A stretch of DNA of 64,000 nt from Ahaetulla prasina. Taxonomy: Eukaryota > Chordata > Lepidosauria > Squamata > Colubridae. A program made the translations under genes and the position numbers. Position 1 is the stretch's first letter. Every line of letters starts with the position of its first letter. Shown piece by piece: positions 1 through 11,329 of the stretch. The notes beneath the pieces are model-generated. The model was not told the origin of the DNA. It saw nothing but the letters and a program-made list of their open reading frames with translations, and searched no databases. The DNA is taken from contig NC_080540.1 in NCBI RefSeq assembly GCF_028640845.1, forward strand, positions 217,311,800-217,375,799, given 5' to 3'.

Positions 1-2760
1 GCGGTTCACAGGCATATAAAAACATCAATATACAAATTAAAACAATCATTAAAAAACTTATTCTACTGCCCAATTAATTAAAAGTAAAAAATATAGATAT
101 TAAAATCAATTTAAAAACCCCTCTAAATTTAAAATCTAAAAAACTAAGCCAGTCCTGCACAGATGAATAAATGAGTCTTGAGCTCGCGACGGAAGGTTCG
201 AAGGTCCGGAAGTTGACGGAGTCCTGGGGGGAGTTCGTTCCAGAGGGCGGGAGCCCCCACAGAGAAGGCCCTTCCCCTGGGCGCCGCCAGACGACACTGC
301 CTAGCTGACGGCACCCTGAGGAGTCCCTCTCTGTGAGAGCGCACGGGTCGGTGAGAGGTATCTGGTCGCAGTAGGCGGTCCCGTAAATAACCCGGCCCTA
401 TGCCATGGAGCGCTTTAAAGGTGGTCACCAAAACCTTGAAGCGCACCCGGAAAGCCACAGGTAGCCAGTGCAGACCGCGCAGGATAGGTGTTATACGGGA
501 GCCACGAGGGGCTCCATCTATCACCCGCAGCCGCATTCTGGACTAACTGTAGCCTCCGGATGCCCTTCAAGGGAGCCCCATGTAGAGCGTTACAGTAACC
601 CGGGCGAGACGTCACGAGGGCGTGAGTGACCGTGCATAGGGCCTCCCGGTCCAGAAAGGGGCGCAACTGGCGCACCAGGCGAACCTGGTAGAACGCTCTC
701 CTGGAGACGGCTGTCAAATGATCTTCTAGAGACAGCCGTTCATCCAGGAGGGCGCCTAAGTTGCGCACCCTCTCCATCGGGGCCAATGACTCGCCACCGA
801 TGGTCAGCCGCGGATTTAGCTGACTGTACCGGGACGCCGGCATCCACAACCACTCTGTCTTGGAGGGATTGAGCTTGAGCCTGTTTCTCCCCATCCAGAC
901 CCGTACGGCCTCCAGACACCGGGACAGCACTTCGATGGCTTCGTTGGGGTGGTCCGGTGTGGAAAAGTACAGCTGGGTGTCATCCGCGTACAGCTGGTAC
1001 CTCACACCGAACCCACTGATGATCTCACCCAGCGGCTTCATATAGATGTTGAACAGAAGGCGAGAGGATCGATCCCTGCGGCACCCCACAAGTGAGGCGC
1101 CTCGGGGCCGACCTCTGCCCCTGTCAACACCGACTGCGACCGGTCAGAGAGATAGGAGGAGAACCACCGATAAGCGGTGCCTCCACTCCCAATCCCTCTA
1201 ACCGGCGCAGCAGGATACCATGGTCGATGGTATCGAAAGCCGCTGAGAGGTCTAATAGGACCAGGGCAGAGGAACAACCCCTATCCCTGGCCCTCCAGAG
1301 ATCATCCACCAACGCGACCAAAGCCGTCTCCGTGCTGTAACCGGTCGGAAACCGGACTGGAACGGGTCTAGATAGACAGTTTCATCCAGGTGCAAGGGAA
1401 ACTGATATGCCACCATACTCTCTACAACCTTCGCCGTGGAGCGAAGGTTGGAGACCGGACGATAATTACCTAAAACAGCCGGGTCCAGGGAAGGCTTCTT
1501 GAGGTGGGGCCTCACCACCGCCTCTTTCAAGGCGGCGGAAGACACCTCCACCAAAGAAGCGCCAGAATCGCCTGAGCCAGCTTCGTGTCACCTCCTGCGT
1601 GGCCAGCACCAACCAGGAGGGGCACGGGTCCAGTAAACACGTGGTGGCATTCAGCCTCCCCAACAACCTGTCCATGTCCTCGGGAGCGACAGGGTCAAAC
1701 TCATCCCATAAAATGTCACCAAGACCACCCTCAGCCGTCTCACCCGTATCACGCAATCTTGGTCCAAACCATCCCGGTTGAACGATTTTATCGTATAGAT
1801 AACCGTTAAACTCCTCAGCACGTCCCTGCAACGGGTCATCCCGCTCCCCCTGGTGTAGGAGGGAGCGGGTCACCCGAAACAGGGCGGCTGGGCGGTTATC
1901 TGCCGATGCAATGAGGGAGGAGGCGTAGCTACGCCTCGCCTCCCTCATTGCCACTAGGTAAGCCCTAGTATAGGACTTCACTAGTGTCCGATCAGCTTCA
2001 GAACGGCTAGACCTCCAGGAACTCTCTAGGCGTCTTCTCCGGCGTTTCATCCCTCTCAGCTCCTCAGAGAACCAAGGAGCCGGTTGGGACCTGCGCCGGG
2101 TCAGAGGCCGCAAAGGCACGACCCGGTCTAAGGCCCCCGCCGCGGCCCGTTCCCAGGCCGCAACAAGTTCCTCAGCCGAGCCGTGAGCCAGACCCTCAGG
2201 AAATGGCCCAAGCTCCGTCCGGAACCCCTCCGGGTCCATCAGGCGCCTGGGACGGAACCAGCGTGTCGGCTCCGTCTCCCTGCGGCGGTGAATGGCGGTC
2301 AGAAAGTCCAGACGAAGAAGGGGGTGGTCTGGCCATGACAAAGGGTCAATGACTATTTCCTTTAAGTCCAGATCTCTCAACCACTGACCAGAGACAAAAA
2401 TCAGGTCCAGGGTGCCACCCCCAATGTGAGTAGGGCCATCAATTACTTGGGTCAGGTCCAGGGCCGTCATGGAAGCCATGAACTCCCGGGCTGCCGTCGA
2501 TGGCGTGGCGGACGGTGGCAAGTTAAAGTCCCCATGACTAAAAGTCTGGGGTCTCAACTACCACCCGGCCAGCACCTCCAGGAGCTCGGGCAGGGCAGCT
2601 GTCACGCAGCAAGGAGCCAGGTACGTGATCAGCAAACCCATCTGGCACCTATGGCCCCATCTCACAAAGAGGGATTCGCACCCGGCAATCTGGGGTACAG
2701 TGGTCTCCCTCGGCTCTAGACTTTCTCTAATCACAACCGCCACCCCCCCACCCCTACCCT
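1..2760 (-). mobile_element. L2-type LINE, 5'-truncated and frame-broken
   Basis: Reading leftwards, the minus strand gives in order: the end of an apurinic-type endonuclease (GDFNLP near 2525, then a THIGGGTLDLIF motif); a basic linker; reverse transcriptase blocks FQSGFRP (about 1355-1380), LVLLDLSAAFDTIDHG (about 1215-1265), [10 protein letters not shown], and the catalytic YADD at 979-990; and a C-terminal tail ending RTFRRELKTHLF near 160. These motifs are typical of L2 (CR1 superfamily) LINEs. At least four frame changes break the ORF, so no working enzyme is encoded. The endonuclease N-terminus is missing, so the copy is 5'-truncated near 2760. The window edge cuts its 3' hairpin (GCGGT... 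at 1). The block is much richer in CG than its surroundings, which fits a fairly young insertion. Confidence 0.88.
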
Positions 2761-3484
2761 ATAGTGCAAAGTGGCTCACCAGCTGGTGAAGATAAGTCTT
2801 TAATTGTTAATTCAGAAACAATTGAAATAAGACCTTCTCAGCTGTTACAAACTTGAATGAAACCCTGGTAGGAAATCTGAATTGAATAACACACCTGTCC
2901 CTCTTGCTAAAATAATGGGGTGCGTACTGCAATAACTTTTGCTCAACCTTTATTTTGAAGCCTTCTTTTCAGCTTTTCCATCAAGCTTTCTATTTTTTAA
3001 AAATTCTGGATTGAAGCTATATCTCTAATCAAGCATACATCTGAAATAGCCATATACTGCTTTTTGTTTATCCTGTGATTTTACTTCTTTTCTTCAGTCT
3101 TTTTTGTCTTCAGTTTTAGATTATGTTCTCTTGCACTTGGCACATGCATAATGAAGGACAAATAAAAGCAGCAACAATGAATAATTAAGGGATCATATTC
3201 CAAGTTTCCTTTTTAGCAATTTCCTCCCACATTCTAATGTAAACTGTAAGTTGAAGGCTTATCCTGGAGATTTTGCTGGAAAGGCCACTATATATTGGAA
3301 ATAGCTGAGATTCTTGCTCTAAGCATTCTAGGGGTATTTTTCAAGATATAGAGGGAGGAATAAACACCATTCCCATTCTTTTTTGCCTTTAAAACTTGTC
3401 CCAAATTAGTAATATCTCAACAGTCTACTAAAAATGTATTCAAGACTAGCCATCATTTTATAAAATGGCTTCATGTTGTTAGTA
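2761..3484. other. AT-rich non-coding sequence
   Basis: No coding region, RNA gene or recognisable repeat was seen. It is ordinary AT-rich intergenic or intronic DNA between the L2 copy and the next MITE. Confidence 0.5.
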
Positions 3485-3895
3485 CCGTATTTTCCGGAGT
3501 ATAAGACACCTTTTTTCCCCAAAAAAGAGGGTGAAAATCTGAGTGGGTTTTATACGTCGAATGTAGTCCGCCCAGCTTTTCAAACGGAGGTTTCAGAAGC
3601 TGAAAAAAGCATCAGAAAAGAAGCTTCAGAAAAGAAGCCCCCAAACAGATCTTCAGAGGCTTTTTTTCCTGAAGCTGTTTCTGAGGCTTTCAGAGGCAGA
3701 AAAAAAAGCAAGGCACAGAGCTTATAACCAAGGAACCTGTTGCTAAAATTCATCTCTCGGAACAGCTGATTAGGGGTATTCCGGGAGGCCGATCCACCTG
3801 CCAATCATTTTTTTCTTACTTTTCCTCCCCAAAAACAGGTGCGTCAGAATTACCGTATTTTTCAGAGTATAAGGCTGACCAGAGTGTGAGTCCTC
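3485..3895 (+). mobile_element. TA-flanked MITE fragments with CCGTATTTTYCGGAGTATAAG ends
   Basis: A terminal sequence CCGTATTTTCCGGAGTATAAG at 3485 follows a TA, and a second copy of the same end lies at 3853 in the same direction. The same terminus opens the longer copy at 48914. The stretch between is rich in AGAAGC-type purine repeats (about 3585-3690). It looks like one element plus a fragment of another. The class (Tc1/mariner-like by its TA flank) is inferred. Confidence 0.55.
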
Positions 3896-4509
3896 ATGCA
3901 AAGTATATAGAAACTATATTTTCAACTTGGAAATGTCTGTTCAAATATTGATTATAAAATAGATTGCCATTTCATAGGCCATATTTTTCCTTTTGCAAAC
4001 AATAACATTAGCTAGCTGTTTACTTGTTCATGTGTTATTTTAGCTTCCTGAAATTAATGTGCCGGAAGCTCTGCTAATGAGATCTGGGTTGCCTTGTGTA
4101 CTTTCCTGCCTTCTGTTAACCTGTTTAGGAAAAGTGTCTTTTGTTTTCTCTTTGGTTCATTAGCACTTGGGAAGAGGATGTCCCCAAAGAGTATCTTGTG
4201 GTACTATCATATACGCAGCAGTAAAACTAGAAGTGGGTTGAATTATGGACATTGTTGTTTGGAAAGAAAAAAAAATGAAGTAAGAGGGTTTGAAAAAGTC
4301 TATTTTGCAAACAGTTCACAAATATGGAATGCTTAAAGCTGTTCTGGGAAGCTGGGATGAAATTAAAACAGACACCTAGATGTCTATATAGCAAGTTGAA
4401 ATGCTGGTTTGGGACATTGATTCTGGAAATGTTACTGAAACTACGTAAGTCTTTTTGAGGCTGCAGATAGAAATATTGAAAAGGCAGCTTAAAATTGCAA
4501 GTGACCCTA
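3896..4509. other. Non-coding, nothing recognised
   Basis: AT-rich single-copy-looking sequence. The short open frames here have no recognisable protein features. Confidence 0.45.
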
Positions 4510-5052
4510 TTATTAAAACTATCCAGTTTTGGTCACATTATAAAAAAAGATGTTGAGTCTTTGAAATGCAAAGAAGAGCAACTAAGATGTTTAAAGGTCT
4601 GGAGACTAAAACATACGAAGAACAGTTGCAGGATTTGGGTTTGGCCAGTCTAGAGAAAAGAAGGACTGGGGGGGACATGATAGCAGTATTCCAGTATTTG
4701 GGGATTTCCAGGAAAGAGGAGGGGGTCAGTTTATTTTCCAAAGCACCAGAGGGCAGGACAAGAAACAATAGGTGGAAACTAATCAAGGAGAGAAGCAACC
4801 TGGAATTAAAGAGAAACTTCCTAATAGTGAGGACAGTTACCCTAACCAGTGGAACAGCTTGCTTTCAGCGGTCGTGGGTGCTTCAACACTGGAAGTTTTT
4901 AAGAAAAGACTGGAGAGTCACTTGCCTGAAATTGTACAGGATCTCCTGCTTGACCAGGGGGCTGGACTAGAAGACCTCCAAGGTCCCTTCCAACTCTGTT
5001 ACTGTTACTTCCAAGGTCCCTTCCACCTCTGTTCTGATTCTGAGTCTTTATA
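4510..5052 (+). mobile_element. CR1 LINE, 3' end
   Basis: The + strand translates to the C-terminal tail of CR1 ORF2: QRRATKMFKGLE, then LASLEKRRTGGDMIAVFQYL, SLFSKAPEGRTRNN, a frame change, and WNSLLSAVVGASTLEVFKKRL. It is followed by the CR1 3' UTR phrase about tracts of CCAAGGTCCCTTCCA. One frameshift near 4820 joins the two readable frames. The 5' part is missing. The right edge abuts the hAT insertion that starts at 5061. Confidence 0.85.
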
Positions 5053-5280
5053 CTATATACCAGTGATGGCTAATCTTTTTGCCATTGCGTGCCAAAAGTG
5101 GGGGGAGCATAGGGGGTCGCACTCGCGTGCGCCCATAACCATAATTCTATGCACCCTGCCTCCCGTGCATGTGCATGACACCTCCCCCCGCTTATGGCAC
5201 GCAATGGCACAGTGGACATGGTAGGCTTGTTTTTTGCTCTCCCCAGGCTCCAGAGCCTCTCTAGGAGCATGCGGAGGGTG

Positions 5281-5455
<175 letters not shown>

Positions 5456-5619
5456 GGCTAGAAAAGGCCCATTTGCCAACTTCTGGTGGCCCAGAAAGCT
5501 CAAAAATCAGCTGGCTGGTGCGGACATACGCACCGGAGCTGAGCTTGTGTGCCCACCGATACGGCTCCGCATGCCACCTGTGGCATGTGTGCCACAGGTT
5601 CGCCATCATGGCTATATAG

Positions 5620-6026
5620 CATCTCCTCTTGTAAGGTTCAAGTGTCATCTCAGGAATGGAATGGAACGGAATGGAAGAGAATGAATCTTAAAGGAAGATG
5701 CATTTTCTGAGTTCCTTCTAAACTTCATCTTGTTCAGTAAATAGCGCATCGTGTAGAGTGAACAACGGAACACCATGGCTTTCCAGAAGCAATATTTACT
5801 ATTTTCTGTCAACCAACCAGATTTCCTACAGAGCATCATCTTTACTTACATTTTCAATAGATGTCCTGTATCTCTAATTAAGTCTTGTCTGACCTTCCTG
5901 ACTTTCTCAGCCCTACCTATTTGCTTTTTTGCTTCTACGTTTTAGGATATTCATTGTATTTCCTGATCTCCTAATACTAGATATTCAGGTAGATGAGAAC
6001 TCCAGAATTAATCTCCTCTCCCAGTA
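5620..6026. other. Non-coding, short GGAAT-like run
   Basis: Holds a short degenerate run of GGAAT-type units at about 5653-5682. Otherwise nothing is recognised. Confidence 0.45.
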
Positions 6027-6418
6027 CAGGTAGTCCTTCACTTACAGCAGGTTGTTTAGTGACTGTTCAAAATTACAGTGGTACTAAAAAAATGACTTAT
6101 GTTCATTTTTCACACTTGCATCCGTTGCAGCAGCCCCATAGTCAGCTGATCAAAACTAAGATGCTTGGCAACTGTTTCATATTTATGACAGTTGCAGGGT
6201 CTCAGGATCATTTTGTGTAAACCTTTTGTGACTTTCTGACAAGCAAGGTCAGAGTGGAAGCCAGCTTCACTTAACAACCATGTCACTAACTGAAGAACTG
6301 CAGTGATTCACTTAACAACGTTGACGAAAGTTTATAAAAAGGGGCAAAATTCACTTAATGACTGTCTCGGCAACAGAAATTTTGGGCCCAATTTTGGTTG
6401 TAAGTTGAGGACTGCCTC
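6027..6418 (+). mobile_element. TA-flanked MITE (CAGGTAGTCCT family), copy A
   Basis: Starts TA|CAGGTAGTCCTTCACTTACA and ends with the degraded inverted end TTGAGGACTGCCTC. The body has phrases shared with eight other places: ATGACTTATG..TTTTTCACACTT, CACTTAACAAC, GATTCACTTAACAAC and GGGGCAAAATTCACTT. The CAG start and TA target suggest a Tc1/mariner or pogo-like non-autonomous element. No transposase is encoded. Confidence 0.75.
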
Positions 6419-6804
6419 AATCAAATTTAACAAAGGGGGATTTTTTGGTGCTCCAGTGTTCTTTTTGCCGAATCCTTTTGCTGTTTACCTGTAATAAAAA
6501 TCTACCTCAGTTTTTTTCCAGGAGAGACATTATATGTTATGTCTGCCTTCTTCTGATAAGGAAACTGTCACAGAAGAACCGCCTCAGGAAGACGAGTGTA
6601 TAGAAGAAAAAGTGTTTGATCAGAATAGTGCATGGGTGTTCTTTAGGTTCATTGAAGTGAATCTTTGTAGTAGGCCAAGAAAAAAATAATTCGTTATTAA
6701 TCCTAGATAAACATGAAAGCCTTCCTTGCAGAAGGGAGGGAAAGATGGGCCAGAAAAGTAAACAGAATAGTTCTGCTACTGCTCAATCAGTGCAGCATGC
6801 ATTA
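6419..6804. other. Non-coding, nothing recognised
   Basis: No coding or repeat feature could be supported. Confidence 0.4.
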
Positions 6805-7068
6805 TAGCAATAACACTTAGAGTTATATACTGCTTTACAACCCTCTCTAAGCAATTTACAGAGTTAGCATATTGCCCCCAACAATCTGGGTCCTCCTTTT
6901 ACTAATCTCGGAAAAATGGGAGGCTGAGTCAACCCTGAGCTGGTCCTGATGGAACTGCTGGCAGTCAGCAGAGTTACAATACAATATGGCATTCTAATCA
7001 CGGCACCATCACATTTCTTTATGCTGTTTATATGCATGTATATCTTAACCACTGAGCCACCACATCCC
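6805..7068 (-). mobile_element. MIR/CORE-like tRNA-derived SINE, minus strand
   Basis: On the minus strand it reads: a head like GGTGGCTCAGTGGTTAA; a middle with GACTCAGCCTCCCATTTTTC; GGACCCAGATTGTTGGGGGC; GCTAACTCTGTAAATTGCTT; and a tail AGTATATAACTCTAAGTGTT. The same phrases recur on the + strand at 54085-54470. The 3' tail resembles L2-mobilised SINEs. Its head abuts the next SINE. Confidence 0.65.
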
Positions 7069-7069
7069 T

Positions 7070-7384
7070 ATGAGCTTAGCTTGTTGATCGAAAGGTTGGC
7101 AATCTTAGTGCTGGATAATGGGGTGAGCTCCCGTTACTTGTCCCAGCTGCTGCCAACCTAGCAGTTAGAAAGCACGTAAAAAATGCATGTAGAAAAATAG
7201 GGACCACCTTTGGTGGGAAGATAACAGCGTTCCGTGTGGCTTTGGCATTTAATCATGCCGGCCACATGACCACGGAGACGTCTTTCGACAGTGCTGGCCC
7301 TTCAGCTTTGAAGCAGAGATGAGCACTGCCCCCTAGTGTCGGGAACGACTAGCACATATGTGCGAGGGGAACCTTTACCTTTTT
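7070..7384 (+). mobile_element. Sauria-type SINE (Bov-B tailed), head truncated
   Basis: Matches in detail the full-length reverse copy at 55163-55516: GAGCTTAGCTTGTTGATCG, GGTGAGCTCCCGTTACTTGT, GGGACCACCTTTGGTGGGAA, GCCGGCCACATGACC, and the end GAGGGGAACCTTTACCTTT. The first part of the tRNA-like head is missing. Sauria SINEs are known squamate elements with an RTE/Bov-B-like tail. It carries a CTCF-like core in reverse at 7324-7340. Confidence 0.85.
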
Positions 7385-8089
7385 ATATCTTAACCAGATA
7401 ATTTTCTAACATGAACATAATGATTGCTTCAAGCTAAGCTTGACCATTGGTGAAAAACCCACTCTTAATTTTCAAGTGTGCCTCTAGAAAAGTACCAACG
7501 GAGAGAAGATGAGATTTCTTTTCCAGAAATTAAACTGAAGAACAAGTTGACATTTCTGACATTATACCAATTTATATATAAAAGTCCAGGACTGCATTGG
7601 CAGGTTGGTCAAATTCTGCTTCCCTAACAGTGACGTCCATCTTTAACACAGGAAGTGTATGGACTAGCCAGAGGAACTCCAGATATCTATACCTTACTAT
7701 GTCAAAATATGAACAGCATTCTGCTATCTTCACTTCTGAAGAGGTGATAGATCTCTAAGATAGTAATAAAAATTACTTACTTCTTACAACTTCTTCATCC
7801 CAGTTCTTTTACAGTGTAGGTGTTATATAGATAGAACTCAAACCATGTAACCCATAAATGGATAAATGGACTGATTGGTTAAAAATTGAATAAATAAATA
7901 AATAATAAGACCTGGTTTGCATGTAACCCCAAAATAAATCACTTTATGACATAATGTTGGGCATGGACTATAGTATTTGCACAGAATTTCCAGCTGCATA
8001 TATAGCTTTTTTTTAGACATTAGAGAAAGAACTTTTAAATTCTAAAATTTAGAATAAACTATAGCTAGTATCTTAATCTAATTTAATCA
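7385..8089. other. Non-coding, nothing recognised
   Basis: AT-rich, with one short (AAAT)n run near 7889. No gene or clear repeat is visible. Confidence 0.4.
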
Positions 8090-8475
8090 GAATAGAGCTG
8101 GAAGGTACCTTGGAGGTCTTCTACTCCAAACGGCTCAAGCGGAGACCCTATAACATTCCAGACAAGTGGCTGTCCAGTCTCCTCTTAAAAACCTCCAGTG
8201 ATGGAGCATCCACAGCTTCTGAAGGCCAGCTGTTCCACTGGTTAATTGTTCTAACCGTTAGTTCTAAATTGGTTCTCTCCTTGATTAGTTTCCATCCATT
8301 GTTTCTTGTCTTGCCTTTTGGTGCTTTGGAAAATAAGTAGACCCCTTCTTCTTTGTGGCAGCCCCTCAAATACTGGAATACTGCTATCATTTCACCTCTA
8401 GTCTTTCTTTTGTCTAGACTAGTCATACCTAATTCCAGTTCTTTGTATGTTTTAGTTTCCAGAATTTTAATTATC
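8090..8475 (-). mobile_element. CR1 LINE, 3' end
   Basis: The minus strand translates to the CR1 ORF2 tail: TSLDKRKTRGEMIAVFQYLRG, LFSKAPKGKTRNNGWKLIKE, then WNSWPSEAVDAPSLEVFKRRL. The adjacent + strand shows the reversed 3' UTR (ACCTTGGAGGTCTTCTACTC). It is 5'-truncated. Confidence 0.85.
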
Positions 8476-8697
8476 TAAATTGCTCTTCTTGATGTAACCA
8501 TGTTATATAATATATCATATAGCCATTCACAGATCTAACCAGTACATTAGATCTGGCATTGCATATTTTATATAGTACTTAACCAATGCTTGGTTTTGTG
8601 TTTAATCTTCAATTCAATTCACAGTCTGGGACTGTTATTGTTGTTATTTATTATCATTATTATTATTATAGAAGAAAGTGTCCAGACCCAAATGAAT
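8476..8697. other. Non-coding with short (TTA)n tract
   Basis: A short imperfect ATT/TTA run lies at 8634-8671. The rest is unremarkable AT-rich sequence. Confidence 0.5.
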
Positions 8698-8705
8698 GTC
8701 TAAGC

Positions 8706-9063
8706 CAGTGATGGCGAACCTTTTAGACACTGAGTGCCCAAACTGCATGCATGTGCATGCCCAAATTGAAAGGTGTGCATGTGTAAATGTGCACATGTGT
8801 GGACATGCACACACGGATATGCATATATGCGCAGCAGAGACCCGAAGACAGCTTGCTGGCGGGAGGGGGGCATCCCAACACTGGCAGCGTGGCAAGAGGT
8901 AAGATCTTTTTCTTTCGTGAGCTTCTGTTTCATTGTTTGCAGGGAAACAGAAGCTCACAAAAGAAATGCCACGGAGATCTGACCTGGGGCGACGATGCGC
9001 GTACCAGCAGAGAGGGCTCTGCATGCCACCTCTGGTACACGTGCCATAGATTCGCCATCACTG
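8706..9063. mobile_element. hAT non-autonomous element with perfect 8-bp target duplication
   Basis: The ends CAGTGATGGCGAACC and (G)ATTCGCCATCACTG are inverted repeats. The flanks are GTCTAAGC at 8698-8705 and GTCTAAGC at 9064-9071, an exact 8-bp duplication as hAT transposases make. Inside, GAGCTTCTGTTTC and GAAACAGAAGCTC form a second inverted pair, bounded by AGATCT sites. It encodes no transposase. The open frames on both strands here are by-products of CA/TG-rich sequence. Confidence 0.93.
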
Positions 9064-9071
9064 GTCTAAGC

Positions 9072-9762
9072 CAAGTATCTTTAGCTTAAAATGACATTTT
9101 TATTCTACACTGAGCTGATCTCATGTCTGGTTGAATATAATTTAATATTGGTTTATGCTATTTATGTAGCATAATACACACACACACCCCGCACACACTT
9201 TATGAAAACAGTCCTAATGCTGCTTAGTTCTTTCAGTGCTAATTATTTCACCATTATTTTTTAACGTCCATCAGATCCAGTCCTGGATTTCACCATCTTG
9301 CATTTACAATTCCTGTAAGACAGAATGTGGGTGTCCTCTACTAAATAAAAGGAAAAAAAAGGGTATGAATAAAAGAAAACATTAGGACAGGAACGGTAGT
9401 CCCACACATGAGAAAGTGGCAGCACGGAAGCTTCCGGCCTAATATGGCTTCCAAAGCTGACAGTGGTTTTGTCATGAGTAAGTAAATGTGGATGCAGGCA
9501 TCTAAATTGCTCTTATTTGGCTCTCAGTGTGAGAGAAAAAATAAGTGTCTCTTTCAAACAAATCAAAACTAAACAGTGGTTTCAAAAGTGAGGAGGAATA
9601 AGTTTAGGATCTGCACATTTTTTAGAATACTTGTACCTCAGGGTTGGGCTGTGGGATCCCAATACAAGATGTTTAACTAGTTGGGTAATTAAATGTCTGC
9701 AAGAAAACAACCAAGCTCAGAGAACATCAAGGGCATTGTGTTTGGTTACCTTACATTATATA
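9072..9762. other. Non-coding, nothing recognised
   Basis: Contains a very short CA run near 9176. No gene or repeat could be supported. Confidence 0.4.
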
Positions 9763-10126
9763 TAGGTAGTCCTCAACGACCACAATTGAGCTCAAAATTT
9801 ATGTTGCTAAGTGAGAAATTTGTTAATTGAGTTTTGCTCCATTTTACGACTTTCCTTGCCACATTTGCAGTTGTTAAATTAGTAACATGGTTGTTAAGTG
9901 AATATGGTTTCCTCACTGATTTTGCTTGTCAGAAGGTTTGCAAAAGGTGAACATGTGACTCCCGGACACTGCAACGGTCATAAACATGAGTTATTTGCCA
10001 AGCATCCAAACATAAATCATGGGACCATGGGGCTGCTGCAACAGTCACAAGTGTGAAAAATGGTTATAAGTCACCTTTTTTCAGTGCCGGTCACCAAGGG
10101 AACTGTTGTAAGTCCAGGACCAACTG
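9763..10126 (-). mobile_element. TA-flanked MITE (CAGGTAGTCCT family), copy B, reverse orientation
   Basis: TA|TAGGTAGTCCTCAACGACCA at the left and AGTCCAGGACCAACTG|TA at the right. The body is the reverse complement of copy A (CATTTTACGACTTTCCTTGCC, TTGTTAAGTGAATATGG). Its right TA overlaps the target duplication of the next hAT. Confidence 0.8.
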
Positions 10127-10135
10127 TATTACACT

Positions 10136-10588
10136 CAGGGTGGATAAAAATAGATAATTAAAAAAAATCAGATTTTTAAAATTTAAATCGGATTTTTTTT
10201 ATTTAAATTGGATTTTTATCAAATTTATTTTAATAAAACGCTTTTGGAGTAAAAATCTATCTAAAGATAGTTTTCTATTTAAGATACATTAATAATTTAG
10301 TTTATTCAGCATGAAATGGAGCTTAGTTATGTAACATGAGGCTATGTATTCTCAATATTAGGACTGTTGGTGAGTCAACAGCAGGTCAGAGGAGGAGCTG
10401 CTGTGGGACATAGATGATAGTTGCTCTTTAAAAATTATGATTTAAATCGAGTTGATGTAATCAAGCCTTTTTACTAATAATTTAAATTGTGATTTAAATC
10501 AAGTTGATTTAAATCACAATTTAAATTATTAGTAAAAAGGCTTGATTACATCACAAATCCACCCTGATTACATCACAAATCCACCCTG
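10136..10588. mobile_element. hAT-like AT-rich element (CAGGGTGGAT family) with perfect 8-bp target duplication
   Basis: Starts CAGGGTGGATAAAAATAGAT and ends AAATCCACCCTG. The flanks are ATTACACT (10128-10135 and 10589-10596). The interior is built of ATTTAAATC motifs and holds a long palindrome at about 10479-10532. The right end carries a 22-bp tandem duplication containing AAATCCACCCTGATTACA. Confidence 0.88.
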
Positions 10589-10596
10589 ATTACACT

Positions 10597-11329
10597 ATTC
10601 AGTGGGACTTCCTCACCATTTATATTGTAATCTTGTATACTTCATATGAGTTTCGTTTTTTGAACTTTATATTCATATCCTGTGATATGAACTTTTCAGG
10701 CATTCTGGACTGTCCTTTATCTTTTTTTGTTTGTTTGTGTTTTTATAGTCTTTTGGGGATTTTACTAGCTAAGGTTTACTAGCTAGGGAAGACCTTCTCT
10801 AAAGAAGATTTGTGATATGAATGCAGGATGAGTTAACAGCAACTTTGTTTAGATATGAGTTGATTTGGTACTTGTAAATACAAGTAAAAAGTAGTGTGGA
10901 ATTAGATTATAGTTAGGTTATTGCATGTCCCACTTAGAGGATTTATTTTCTACCTCATTCTGTGTGATCTACAAATTAATAATCGATGCAAACTATTCTT
11001 TTAGGTACCGTAGTAAAAGAATTCATTATTTTTTTCTTCCCAGGAGCTGACTGGTACATGTGTTTCTATTTTAATATTGGGAATCGGAATTTTGCTTGAC
11101 ATTCCAGATCAGCAATATTTTGGATACAACTTTTAAATTGCCTTTACCAAATTTTAGTAATAATTTGTTTCTAGAACTCTGCATTTTGATATGGCCCAAG
11201 GGCTAATCAATAAATAAAGATCAAAGAATACAACTAAAACTGAAATATTGAATGTAGCTAAGCTCTGTCCCTTCAAGACTTTAACTTGAGGGAGAAAGAT
11301 AATCTTATTTTTTAATTTATTGTAGATTA
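10597..11329. other. Non-coding, nothing recognised
   Basis: AT-rich, with no supported feature. Confidence 0.4.

Noticed and set aside
144..2743. Endonuclease/reverse transcriptase as a working host or viral gene
   Set aside because: Several frame breaks, 5' truncation and L2-type motifs show a dead LINE copy.
5653..5682. GGAAT satellite-like run
   Set aside because: Only a few imperfect units, too short to be satellite DNA.
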